Positions 10,679-21,595 are shown, counted from the first letter of the stretch. The stretch is 64,000 nt of DNA from Tetrastigma voinierianum (GCA_016808115.1 JAEQBH010001375.1:124001-188000); one strand, 5' to 3'. The notes: generated from the sequence alone by a model not told the origin. Numbers and translations are program-made.

Positions 10679-12314
10679 TGTAGCAGCCCCAAAAATACCT
10701 AGAATTTTATAATAAAAATTATTATATATTCGGGTATAAATTGAAAGTCCAACTTTGGCATTTTCCGGGGTGTTAAATGAATATTGAATAAATGATTATA
10801 TGCCCTAAGAGCCAAATGCAAATATTATATGTTAAATGAGAATTGATTGGACTAGAGATTTACCTAAGTGTAAGGGAAAATTTGAAATTTGCAAAATAAG
10901 GACCTAAGGAGTCTAATGAAAATGGACTTAAATGCAGAAAATTAAATGAGAAAAGGAAAATAAATTGAAGTGCTAAAATGAAAAATAGAACCTAAGGATA
11001 AAAATATAATAAGCTTAAAATGCTAATGTGAGTTAAATAAAGTAATGGAATAGTTAAATGAGAAAAATGGGAAATGGAAGTAAGGAGTGAGCCAAAAATG
11101 GCCTTAGGTTAACATGGGATTTAAAGACCAAAAGTGGTCTAAGGTGCTCATTTGAGCAAATCACATTTTTGGGAGAGAAGAGAGAAGAAAAGGGAGAGTG
11201 GGCTAGGGCTTGGGAAAATATCAAGTTCTAGGTGGGATTTCTTCTACGTCTTTGATTAAGAGATCAAGCCTTTTCTGAGGAGATTTGAAGAGAGATTGAG
11301 GTAAGAAAACAAAACCCTAACTTCATCTATTGTGATTTTGATTTTGGGGGAAAAGCCCTAACTTAAGAAAAAGGGGTTTCATTGATTCTAAACCACTTTT
11401 GGAGTTGTTTTGGGTGGATTCCATGGTGGATTTTTTTTATGGGATGAATTGGAGGAGGTTTATTGAAAAAAATGGGTGAGAATGGCAAAATCTTTTGCAT
11501 TTTTAGGAAATGAGGCTCCAGCTAGTCGTACCGGTATTAAAAGTTGGTACCCCGGTCTGGCGTTGTGCGGAAGAAGTGGTACGGTACCACTCAAGTGAAT
11601 ACCGATTACCCATTGGCGATGAGGTGATGCGATACCCTTGCTTCCTGCATTTATGATCTTTGGTATTCTTACATAGTTGAGCTCAAATTCGCACACCGAT
11701 TGTTTAGGGACCCTAATAAATGATTAATGGGGATCTGAATAGAGAATGTAAACTAAGTAAAAAAGCGTCACAGTACCTGGAAATCGCCCAGAAGTGACGA
11801 TGTCGTTTAGTATGATTGTTGTTTAACCACTAGGTGGAGAATTTGTAATTTTCTGAGTGCGGGTGAATGACAACGACCTAGGATTACAATCGAAAGAGAC
11901 AAAGGGATCGATAATTTGGTTTGTTCAACGAGCCTCACATCCTTTAATTCAAAGTGTATTCAAGTAGTTTACTATAAATGTGAAATGATTGTAGGGAATA
12001 TGCATATGTCAATATAAAGGAAATTTGAAAATCGCATAATGTGTTGAAATAGAGAAATTGGGATGAATTGTCAAATAATTGCTTGTGTGCATTTATTTGA
12101 ATTGCAAATGATATTGTCATATTGTGACATAGCGAATAGAAGTGAAGTATTGTATTACTTGGCGGGATGCAATGCATTTTCCATGATAGAAGAATTATAT
12201 TGTTAAAATGTCTCCCTTAGCGAGGATGCGCGATCGGCATCGGAATTAATGATGGTGTATGACATTTATTAAATGATTCTCTTAGTGGGATGCACTAATC
12301 GGCATCGTCATGAT
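10679..12314 (+). mobile_element. 3' LTR of the Tekay-like element, first segment
   Basis: It begins TGTAGCAGCCCCAAAAATAC and follows the 5' LTR base for base apart from indels, up to the ATGAT where the solo LTR is inserted. It contains a palindrome-rich insert (about 11500-11660) that the 5' LTR lacks: GTGGTACGGTACCAC is a dyad with 7-base arms. The donor-like GAGGTAAG is at 11298-11305. Confidence 0.85.
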
Positions 12315-12944
12315 GATTAATAGCGAACCAGAGGCGACCCGGCGATTGGTGGATCCCGGATCAAAACGGGACGGAGCCGAAGCCATTAATCAAATCCATT
12401 TCATTAATGCAATCATTTTCATTCTCAAATCTTTGCGGAAGCGGTTTCAATTTGGGGTAAGCCCATAAACATTTACAAATTCAATGCAATTCATTTACAA
12501 AATATGCATTTACCCAAAAATGGCACTTTAGCCAGTTTGCTTATAATTTCGAAATCGATATTGAATATAGATGCAAAATAATTTCGAGTTAGACCCCTTT
12601 TGTTTGCAAAACAATATCATGTTAAAAAAAAAATGGTGAGGATGCATGTGACGAAGAATACTCCATGAACTTTCTGGATGACTCTGAGCTCCTCGACCTT
12701 GGGTCCACTTTCGATCATTGTCTATCACTCGGTACCTGCGCATTGATAAAACAATGCGCTAAGCATTTTCATGCTTAGTGGTTCTATAAAGTTCTATTCG
12801 ATTCGGGTTCAATACGAATCATTGCATTTATCAAAATAATGCCTTTAATACAATGTCTATGTGTAATGTAAAGATACTTATACAAATACACTTTCGAATC
12901 ATTTTTTCACTTTTCGATTTAGCCGTTTCACATAAGGCTATAGA

Positions 12945-13225
12945 GTGACATTCACGACAGATTGAGTTGGTAGATTACGTATGTTGTCGACCGATAGCAA
13001 TGTGATTTCACATTCAATATTACAATCTCACATATGACTATTGAAGTCAACATTCACAACAAATTCAGTTGTTGAATCATGTCCTGTTTGTCATTCAGTA
13101 GCAATGTGATTTCACATTCGATATTATAATCTCACATATGACTATAGAAGTCGACATTCACGACAGATTCAGTTGGTGAATCATGTCATGTTTGTCATTC
13201 AGTAGCAATGTGATTTCACATTTAA
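12945..13225 (-). repeat. Tandem repeat in the solo LTR, unit near 120 bp
   Basis: Two full units and a partial one, each with GACATTCACGACAGATTCAG-like sequence, a GTTGGTGAATCATGTC-like block and GTAGCAATGTGATTTCACAT. Units start near 12950, 13068 and 13152. It is not obvious at this length in the other Tekay LTRs of the window. Confidence 0.65.
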
Positions 13226-13739
13226 CAAATACGGTTACCTTCACTTGGCCGAATTGATCGGTGAATCCGTCATGTTGGTCATTCAATAATACATTTCAAA
13301 TCAATTTGCTCACATGCAATAATTTCATATAGTTCAGAATACATGTGCATATACGAGATATTTGACAAACATTTCGATTAATAATAATTCAAATCAACAT
13401 ATATAGAACTTGAAATGGGAATTGAATCATAGAGAACAGACAGAGAATAGAGAACAAAGACAAAGAACAAACCAATTTATCGAACCCTTGTCTCTTTCGA
13501 TACCAGTCCTAGGTCAGGTTGTTGACATCACCCGCACCTAGTCAAATACAAATTCTCCACTCTTAGTGGTTAAACAATTAATCATACTAAACGAATATTT
13601 TGCTTCGCCTCGACGGCGAGGTACGATATGTTTTTCACTTAGTTTCATTCTTATTTAAACCCCGATTAATCATTTATTAGGATCCTTAAACTATCAGTGT
13701 ACGAATACGAGACTTTCAAAACAAAAATCCAAAATTTTG

Positions 13740-13925
13740 TCTCTGTGAACAGTGCCTTCGTCGGGCGAAGCGCTCCGCTGAGGTGTAGCAAGGCTACGTT
13801 GTAGCGTAGCCAAGGGAGGGCCTTTCTGGCCCTCGACCTCACCACGCGAGGCAGCCTTGACTGCTTGTGGGAGTTCACCATGGCGAGGGGTGCCCTTTGG
13901 CACATGGCCAAAGGGGCTGTTTTAC
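13740..13925. repeat. Cluster of perfect short hairpins inside the solo LTR
   Basis: A GC-richer patch in AT-rich surroundings holds consecutive inverted repeats: CTTCG/CGAAG (near 13756-13770), GGCTACG/CGTAGCC (near 13791-13811), GAGGGCC/GGCCCTC (near 13825-13844), GTGCC/GGCAC and CCTTTGG/CCAAAGG (near 13887-13912). All arms are perfect while the flanks are decayed. It lies at the place where the 3' LTR of the host element has its own palindromic insert. Confidence 0.7.
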
Positions 13926-14647
13926 TTTCAATTCATTTTCTTTCTTTTTGCTATTTTCTCAAAAAAAATCCTCAAAAACCCAAACTAAAACATGGGATTC
14001 ACTCCCAAAGACATCCAAATACCATCTTAAACCAACCATGAGCAAAACCTATGGATGGATTAGGGTTTTTCTAACCCAAACATCATTTAAAAAAATTTAG
14101 GGTTTGGTTCTTACCTTAAATCACTTTAATCTTCTTCACCCAAGATGTTTGATCACTTTAGAAGCAAGAAATGGGAAGAAATAACCTTGCCCTAGCTTTT
14201 CTCCCTTTTCTCCTCTCAATCTCTCTCTCAAAACGTTTTTCTCAAATGAGCATTCTAAGACCAAAAATGCCTTAAGTCATGTTTTCACCCTAAGGCCATG
14301 TTTAGCTTGTCCATTAAATCCATTTCTCATTTTTGGCATTTTTCTCACTTATTGGTTTTCATTTCACTTTCATTTATCATTTATTTTACATTAGCATTTA
14401 AGCTATCATTTGACCGTTAGGTCCTCATTTTACAAATTTCCAAATTTTCCCTTTTTCACTTAGGTTTATTTCCGGGTTCCATCAATTTCTTATTTTAGCA
14501 TATAATACTTAATCATATGCTCACAATTTCATTTCACTTTTTACGATTTAACAATTTATCGGTTTTCGAAAAACCAGTTGGCTGTTATACCCGGAATATA
14601 TAAAAAAAATTATTATAAAAATTCTAGGGTATTTTTGGGGCGTTACA

Positions 14648-15509
14648 ATGATGAACCGAAATTGCTAAATGTGTAGGCACATTACTGAATGAAAAACATG
14701 GCTGTGAGATTCCTCATGAATCAGTACGTGAAAATGAATTGAATAGTCAAGAGTAAACCATAGCAAACTTGACAGTGAAAATGGATTGTAAACTAAATAC
14801 ATCTTTATGAGTATAAGCTTAAATCCTAAATAAATTGAATTGTGAAGGAATTATTTACATTGAAAATGCATGTTTATAGAAATGAAAGTATGTACAAATG
14901 TATAAGCATATGTATTGTTTATGCATTAACCATTGAAATAGAATAGCAAGCATGTTGTATTATATAGAAGGCTGTATAGAACCAGCAAGCATGAAAATGC
15001 TTAAGCGTGTGGATTTTTAACTATCAACGCGGTGTCAGTGAACGAGGAAGAAGGCTGAGAACAAGAGCTGTGAGTCGTAGAAAAATCGTCACGGTGTATA
15101 GCAGTATATAACAGGCAGGCATACATCGCATTCTTAGACATTATCTTTGAAATCAAGCAGGTTCAAACTCAAAAATATTGTTTTTGTACTTTTGAAGGGC
15201 ATGGAGATACTGTAAATGTAAATAATGTTTGTATAAATGTAAATGTTATGGAGCTACCATTTACAGAAAATGCTTCACGTAAGAGAGAACTCTAAAATGA
15301 AATAGCGTAAATAAACGTTTGGTAGATAGTAAAGAAATGATTAAGATAAACGGGCTCTGGTTTGGATCATCGTAGGGTTAGGCAGGAGATTCGAATTATA
15401 ACATTTTTGAAAAGAAAATTTAACAAATGGCACAAATAAAATTCAAACAAGCATCCAGCAACCGGTTCGGACTTTTGATTAGGTCGGGCCAGGAGAAAGG
15501 GGTGCTACA
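14648..15509 (+). mobile_element. 3' LTR of the Tekay-like element, second segment
   Basis: It resumes with ATGATGAACCGAAATTGCTA, matching 5' LTR position about 5099 onward, and ends GGGGTGCTACA at 15509, followed by the TSD. The two 3' LTR segments together are about 2.5 kb. Confidence 0.85.
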
Positions 15510-15514
15510 ATACT
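15510..15514 (+). repeat. Target-site duplication, right copy (ATACT)
   Basis: Pairs with 3572-3576. It marks the exact right end of the Tekay-like element. Confidence 0.85.
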
Positions 15515-15822
15515 ACCTTGCCTCTTGACAAATTCGATTCAACTCGGGGAAAATAGAATGAATTATGATACGAGAATTGATAATTTCACGGTGAAATCCA
15601 GAATTATCCTTGACAATAATCTAGTTCAATCCAGTTTATATTTAAGATTTAAATTTTTTCCTTTATTTTAAATGTAGGATTCCAGTTATTCAAATTCTTA
15701 TTAGGTTACTAAATTTTTTCTAAACTAGACATTCAAATAGTGTAGAACTTGAGTAGTTGGGGTAGTTAAAGTTTAAATTCTTTTCAATCTCTGTGGGAAC
15801 GATATCCGAACTTATAGGTCCA
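15515..15822 (+). mobile_element. Family A LTR, copy 1, second segment
   Basis: It continues the LTR cut at 3576: compare the U5 sequence of the other copies around 46770-47120 and 59210-59540. Shared landmarks include GAATTGATA, a TTATTCTTTATT-like AT stretch and ...GATATCCGAACTTATA. It is cut at 15822 by the solo family B LTR. Confidence 0.65.
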
Positions 15823-17164
15823 TGATTCGTGGTAACACTTGGGAGGTGTGGATCAAAGATCAACAAAATTTATAAACCTTCAATTCCTCTACTCTGAATG
15901 TAGCATGGCTCTTTGCGGTATAGTGGCTCTATGGTTGAACACAGGGATGGGTTTTCTTCGCACAAATGACTTGCAGTGAGGTTCAAATTGGTGAATTTGG
16001 TTTGGATTCAGGGTTTTCATAAAAACAGTGGGTTTTGATGGTGGAAACTAAAAATAAAACAAGTAAAAAATATAAATGAGAATTCCTTGAAGCATCCGGC
16101 TATTGAGTTTGGGTTCTAATGGTAGCGGGGGTCCACCAGGCCCAGCACTTTTCCTCGCGTTCTGGGAGGATGACCTATAGTCATTTCGACCGATTCTTCG
16201 ACAACTATAAAACCTAACCCTTAATATCCTTTAAAAATGGCAATCGCGAGCATCGATGGTCTTGGCGGTGAAGAAAACAAGTCTCCTTGACTCACCTTCC
16301 AATGACTAATAGATGATAACTAATGAATCTCGAGTGGATCACAGCAATAGCATCACTTGAACCACAAAGATTATCAAATACGGATCATTGAGAATTGAAT
16401 CTAAGGGATCTAAACCTAGAGTTCAAAGGAAACACAAAACTGCCAGTGAGTACCTGCGTGAAAACCATGAGAACCTCCAGTTGCCTTCGGATCCTGCACC
16501 TAGTAGCCTTCTCCTTCAAGGAGGAAGGGTTTCTAGCCACTCATCCTCCAAGTTATCATTCTCGGAGGTGTTTAGTTTACTTGAAAGTGGGAAAATGAGG
16601 CGGAAAGAGTGGGAAAAGTGAAAGTTCCGCCCGGTAACTTTATTAATGAAAGCGGGTCTTCGTTTACATGATGCTTGGACTTAAATATTGCCCAAAGCAA
16701 ACAAAATACCAAAATAACCAAGCGATGGCGTACAGGGGACCAAATGGGAAGAGATCAGGAAAAGAGGAACAAAAGTCAAAAAGTCAAAAAGCAGGAACAT
16801 TAAACAATGCTGGAAACTTGAATAGTGGGCAGGAAATGGCAAATTCCCAGTGTTGCAAAAATTCGCAACCTGTGAAAATTTCGCAGCCCTGCTCCTTTTC
16901 TTTCTTCTGCTTTCTGCTTCTCTCTTCTTCTTGTTTTTTATTTGCAACTATGAGTTGAACTTGGATTCTTCATGGTTGAGCAGAATCCCTATCTATGGTA
17001 TAAAAAAAGCCTGCAAAAACAACAAAACTTGCCATAAAATTTGATTAGTAGCTTTGCTAGGTCCTTAACATGCCAATTGGGTTAATTAGGCTGATTAATA
17101 CACAAAAAGTGCTCAAAACATGTATTAATAAGGGTGTAAAATAGCACTTTTTGGGTAGTAATCA
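15823..17164 (-). mobile_element. Antisense solo LTR, Athila family B
   Basis: On the minus strand it begins TGATTACTACCCAAAAAGTGC at 17164 and ends CACGAATCA at 15823, 1342 bp. The start and end match the family B LTRs at 24640, 26011, 34564 and 44395-46065. TCCA flanks it at 15819-15822 and 17165-17168; the uninterrupted copy reads TATCCATTTATTACTTG, which fits a 4- or 5-bp duplication there. Small open frames inside (for example near 16388-16958) have no domain. Confidence 0.8.
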
Positions 17165-17611
17165 TCCACTTTATTACTTGTACGACCTATGCACTTGCAG
17201 GTTTTAAGACCAAATTAAATCTTTAATTTAGTTTCGTGACAAAATTATTTTTCTTATGAGCATACAAGTTATATTTGGTAGTAACAAGTTTTTGGTGTTG
17301 TTGCCAAGGATTCTAGTTAGTCTTGGTAATAGTGGCAGAAATTTGGTCATACACAATTTTAGTCAACAAGTTTTTGGCGCCGTTGCCGGGGATTAATTTA
17401 TAGTCTTCTAGTAATGGTTCATAAATTTGAGATATTCACGACTTATGGTCTCAACAGTTTTAGCCGTTGTCGGGGATTCTAGTTAGTCTTTGGTAATAGT
17501 GGCAGAAATTTGTATATATCATTTGGTCTCAACAAGTTTTTGGAGCCATTGTCGGGGATTCTAGTTAGTCTTGGTAATGGTCACAAGAGATTTGGTCATA
17601 CCTGATTTTGG
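17165..17611 (+). mobile_element. Family A LTR, copy 1, terminal segment
   Basis: It continues with ATGCACTTGCAGG, matching the U5 of copies 2 and 3 (near 47140 and 59570), then passes into the repeated primer-site units. It ends near 17605-17615 where sequence similarity to family A stops (GGTCAACGATT). The exact end is uncertain by a few bases. Confidence 0.65.
17293..17560 (+). repeat. Four-unit tandem array of tRNA-Asp primer-site-like sequences
   Basis: Units start at 17293, 17375, about 17458 and 17541, so the period is 82-83 bp. The second contains TGGCGCCGTTGCCGGGGAT (17375-17393), a 19-base match to the complement of the plant tRNA-Asp 3' end. The others are diverged: TGGTGTTGTTGCCAAGGAT, a shortened AGCCGTTGTCGGGGAT, and TGGAGCCATTGTCGGGGAT. 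Each is preceded by CAACA(A)GTTTT and followed by TTCTAGTTAGTCTTGGTAAT or similar. A primer site normally occurs once, just outside the LTR. Confidence 0.85.
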
Positions 17612-18218
17612 TCAACGATTCTTTGACGTTAAAATGTGATTTTGGGTGTACGAACATCAACATTCTGCCCATTTTGGCGTTCAAATGCCAGCAGTCGATA
17701 TCGAACTTTGACCTCCTACCCCTATTGTCTATTGCTTCCTGTTTTATCCTTCTTATTTGTGATGATCATAACTCTCTCATCCGACCTCCAAATGTGATGA
17801 TTTTAGACTCTATGGAAAGCTAAGAGAGATTAGAATCCATCCATATTAATATTGGATTCATTTGAGGTCATTAGGTAAATTGAAAGTTAACAAACCTTGA
17901 AGGTTGTTGCATATGGTGTTTGACTTCTCGATGCCATATATTTTTCGTTCAAACTCCAAATTGAGCACTCTTAGATTCTATGGATAGTTGAAGAAATCTA
18001 GAATTCATACATATCATTCTTGAAGCCATGGGAGGTCGTAGTCTGACCCAAAAATTCATCTGCTTTGGCCCCGATCTATGCTCTTTTTGCTACAAAGTAT
18101 ACCTAGAGCCATAAAATGATACAATTAAACGTTAGAGTCCTTAAAACACCATAAAAGCTTGTAAATCATAGGTTATTTATGGTATAAAAGCATGTATAAA
18201 AAGCACCTATCTATGGCA
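17612..18218 (-). mobile_element. Minus-strand LTR fragment (family C), U3 side
   Basis: It ends on the plus strand with CTATGGCA, that is TGCCATAG as a minus-strand LTR start. It carries two copies, about 168 bases apart (near 17809 and 17977), of a block containing TCTATGGAAAGCTAAGAGAG or similar. The same block, also duplicated, occurs on the opposite strand at 32775-33010. It is probably continuous with 401-1222 before the family A insertion. Confidence 0.4.
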
Positions 18219-19643
18219 TGTAGCACCACATTTAGTCGGCCCAGATTGGTGAAACCGGATCAAGATGCTTTCGAATACCGCTAAATGTGGCGTCCCAACT
18301 CGGCGCACAGTGTCGGCAGAAGGTGTCATATATAAATTTTTTTACACTTATAAACTTGAAGCTTGTTCATTCATATAATGTTAAGCATTCCTGATATTCA
18401 TTGTTCAAAATAAAGCAAAAATTACGTATCTGAAATAGACAAGGTCTTACGTGGGCACTAGTGATGTGTGGCCTTTGCTTGTTGATGTGGATTGTCCTGT
18501 CCTCTGGTTTCCTCTTACGTACCTACGGATGAAATCACCCCATTCTAAACTTTTGCCAGTGGGAATTAATACATATGGATGACCTCTTGAGGTCACCACA
18601 CTTCTATACAAATGCATATACTTATGACACATATAAAAATTACATATACTTATTATTTCTCATTTATATACTCTTCATGTCATCTTGTACTTTATTTATT
18701 GTTCTTGTAACTATATACTATCATCTCATAGCAGTGCTATGCTTCTCATATCATGTCATATATTCTTTACATTTCATTTGCATATACTTGTCATTTTCTT
18801 TTATGTTTCATGTTTGCAAATACCTTAGAAGCGGATACGGGAAATAACTGTATGTACCCAAAGGTACTATCACTATTCGAGACAGTGATCTCTATCTGTA
18901 TATACCCGAAGGTATCACCGCATTGCATAGCGACCTGCGCGAGGGCCATGTGGACCTGAAACAGGTCAGATATACCTCAAGTGTCATGCCTTAAGGCGCG
19001 AGAGACTGAACTGGGACTCTTACCTACTTTTTTTATTACAGAGTCCAAGTCTTATAATCAGATCAACACATCGTATGCAAAATACAACATAAACCTACCA
19101 CCGTATGGGTGCTTACAATGAAACACATACATACCCGGCTCGAGTCCCATTTACATAATAAAACTATACATTTACATTTACTCGATCGTGAGCGCGTAAC
19201 CTACAAAGGATGAACCCTATTAGAGTGTCAGCTCAACAGCACGCTAAGATCATTGTTCCTTCGTACCTACACTATCAAAACCACGCCAAGCTTTTACATT
19301 TAGTGGGAAACATATGTATTATGCATATACACATTTATAGTAAGCATATAACAATAACAGATATCAGAATTTTTCATGAATTCATATAATGAACTTTATA
19401 ATTACTTATATTATAATGCATTTATGCTTATTTGAATTCCCATAGAACTCATACTTGTACTTATAGCAACTTTATGCTTGTTTAGATATCCTGTGAGGGG
19501 AGTTGGCGTAATCCTATTCTACTATTCAAGTACCCGTAGGTATTATAGATCATAACAATATACATTTGTTTACTCTTATTCGTCATTCAGGTTATTATTA
19601 TATAACTATGGGAATACCTATACCAGTAATAAGAAATGGATAG
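18219..19643 (-). mobile_element. 3' LTR of a minus-strand Tekay-like element
   Basis: It begins TGTAGCACC on the plus strand, the complement of GGTGCTACA, which is the end of the Tekay LTR at 15509. From about 18328 (GGTGTCATATATAA) to about 18960 it matches 31699-32460 in the same orientation. Because minus-strand gag and pol remnants and a primer site lie between these two LTRs, this one is the 3' LTR. A dyad ATCACT-ATTCGAGAC-AGTGAT lies at 18869-18889. Beyond 18960 similarity to the right-hand copy fades. No coding frame. Confidence 0.65.
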
Positions 19644-20505
19644 TGTAACACCCCGAAATATACCCTAGTCATTTTCATGTTTAGGTATTTTATAGGTAAT
19701 TTGAATGTTTCTGTGATTTAAATGCTAAATATGGAAATTGAGAAACCTGTAAACTTTAAGACACAAGGACAAATTTGTAATTTGGCAAAAGACATGAAAG
19801 TCATAAGATAATATGGGCTAAATTAGAAATATAACATAAGTTGTAAAGCAATTAATAGAAAGTTATAATCAATGCACATAATGGAAGTATATATAGGGCA
19901 AAGGAGACCAAAAGATCTCATTTTTGGTCTCCAAGCTAGGCAAACCGTACAAGAGAAGAAGAGAAGGGAAGAGGAAGAAGAGGGAGGAGCCAAGAAAGGT
20001 AAGGATTTCTATGATTTTTACTTTGAATATGGAATCATATATTTTAAACTTTGGTAGGGATTTTCATGATCCCAAACCTAGGGTTTAGTTAGAATTGATC
20101 CTAACTCTAGATTTGAATGAAATGGAGTTGAAAACTCTAGCTTAATATTAGCATTACGGAATCCCCTTAATTCTAGCGTTTTTGTATAAAAGATGGTGGA
20201 CTTTTGTACGGGTTCTCGACTTTACCTAGGGTTCGGTATTGCAGTTCTAAACCACCATTACAAGATGAGGATGGAGTGGTTTTGAGGTGTGTACTGAGAC
20301 TGAGTTGGGTTTGGGTGGAAATATATGGACAAATGGAGAAAAACCACCATTTCTGGGCATTTTCGGGCCGTACTGCTAATAAACAGTATGGTACCGTACC
20401 ATATCGTCTTCCGTCGACTCGTACCTGCACTTAAAAGTCGGTACTGATATCCAATGCTCTATTTTGGACTAGTGTTAGTATTTTAGCCATAATCTATTTA
20501 CTTCA
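19644..20505 (+). mobile_element. Truncated Tekay-type LTR
   Basis: It starts TGTAACACCCCGAAATATACC, a clear plus-strand LTR start, then an AGAAG-rich leader (19950-19995) and a donor-like GGTAAGG (19998-20004), parallel to the LTR at 3577. At 20340-20450 it has palindromes such as ATGGTACCGTACCAT. It stops near 20505, where Athila integrase sequence begins without an LTR end, so it is truncated. Short frames of 76-85 codons on both strands here come from the palindromes. Confidence 0.65.
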
Positions 20506-20509
20506 TCCA

Positions 20510-21070
20510 GATTTGAGATTCAAGTTGCTTCACAAGGTGGCCACCCCTTATCATCTCTCGTACTGCAGCTGCGAGCTAGCCAACAGTGAAATCAAGACCA
20601 GTAACACGAGTGTGAACTCGATCAGAAGGATTGGTCTCTCAAGCTTCCGGATTCCTTGTGGGCATATTGCACAAAGATTCAAGACCATCCTCGAATGTCC
20701 CCCATCATTGGGGCTTTATGGCAAGGCATGTCACCACTGTGAAATCGAGTATAAGGCATGGTGGGGCAAGGCCACATCGAACTCGATACGGGCAGAGCCG
20801 ACTTAACAGTTCCCCGGATATCAACGAGCTGGAAGAATTGAGGAATGATGCCTACTTCAACTAGAAAATCGCAAAAGATAAGTTAAAGAAGTAGCATGAT
20901 CAACTGGAGCAGCTTGTAAAAATTTCAAACAAGGTGGATCAAGGTTACTATGACTCAAGCTCCACCCTTTCTCAGAAAGCTCAAATCAAGGTGGTTCGGT
21001 CCATCTATCATGCCCATCGTTTCAATTTCAATGGATCGCGATCTTCTTAATTCCAAAGACAGCAGGTGTC
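20510..21070 (+). pseudogene. Athila-type integrase C-terminal half, remnant
   Basis: It reads LLHKVATPYH, then ELANSEIK, then LYGKACHHCEIEYKAWW, then NELEELRNDAY and a frame-shifted KSRWSGP-like end near 20985-21000. These are the conserved landmarks of the integrase C-terminal region of Athila-lineage Ty3/gypsy elements. The N-terminal integrase, RT and gag of this copy are missing; the sequence to its left is an unrelated Tekay LTR fragment. At least two frameshifts. Confidence 0.8.
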
Positions 21071-21595
21071 GGTTAATGGAGCAGCGCCGAAACCCTATGC
21101 AATAACACATGCGACAAGGAGGATATTCCTCCGACCCTCCCGCGATTCAACACGCTACTCGCTGGCCTAGTCTCCACTGAAAAATCAAACTGCCACCCAA
21201 CCATTTACTTAATTTTTCTTTCTTTTAAAAAATTTGTTTTTTATTTTTGTTTTATCTTTAAGATAAAATTTCTTTGAAATATCATATTTAGTTTTGTTTT
21301 TTGAATTAATATTTTGTCAATTTTCATCTTTGTTTTATCTTGGCAGTAGTTATTGCTGAGAGGCATCTCATGGCAAAATTCGCAGTTGGCGCAAAATTGC
21401 TATGCCAAAACTAAATGAAAAAGCCTTTTTTGCCTTTCTCAGATTGTAAGGCCGAGCTAAAAGTCATTTCTGCTTGGCCAATCTCATTTTTTAAACCCTC
21501 CTTCCTTTTCATTTTCATCTTCTGCTCAACTCATCCCGCCTCCTTCGTCCCGCTAGTTATCCCCTCCCATCTCTGGGCCCGTCCCTCCTCCAAAC
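21071..21595 (+). other. Spacer between integrase and env-like region
   Basis: AT-rich with runs of T, and no recognisable coding. In Athila elements an untranslated gap separates pol from the following ORF, and this stretch fits that. A TTTCGCAGTTGGCGCAAAATTGC segment near 21375 carries GCGAAA-like motifs. Confidence 0.4.

Larger units (their letters stand above)
12315..14647 (-). mobile_element. Antisense solo LTR of the same Tekay family
   Basis: On the minus strand it begins TGTAACGCCCCAAAAATACC at 14647 and runs about 2.33 kb, nearly the length of the 5' LTR (2.36 kb). It interrupts the 3' LTR exactly where the 5' LTR reads GTCATGATGATGAACC (near 5093). ATGAT stands at both sides (12310-12314 and 14648-14652). 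Its inner end (12315-12400) is divergent. No internal sequence remains, so it arose by recombination between the two LTRs of a later insertion. Confidence 0.82.
3577..15509 (+). mobile_element. Full-length Tekay/Del-like Ty3/gypsy chromovirus (decayed)
   Basis: The order is 5' LTR, iMet primer site, gag, protease, reverse transcriptase, RNase H, integrase, chromodomain-like tail, polypurine tract, 3' LTR, flanked by the 5-bp duplication ATACT. This order and the chromodomain-like C-terminus place it among chromoviruses; the LTR start TGTAACACCCC and the protein matches fit the Tekay/Del group. The reading frame is broken many times. The 3' LTR has grown by an antisense solo LTR of the same family (12315-14647). 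It sits inside the family A LTR and is therefore younger than it. Without the solo LTR the element is about 9.6 kb. Confidence 0.9.

Noticed and set aside
17375..17393. A tRNA-Asp gene
   Set aside because: Only the complement of the 3' end is present, in the position of a primer-binding site; no anticodon or D arm is seen.
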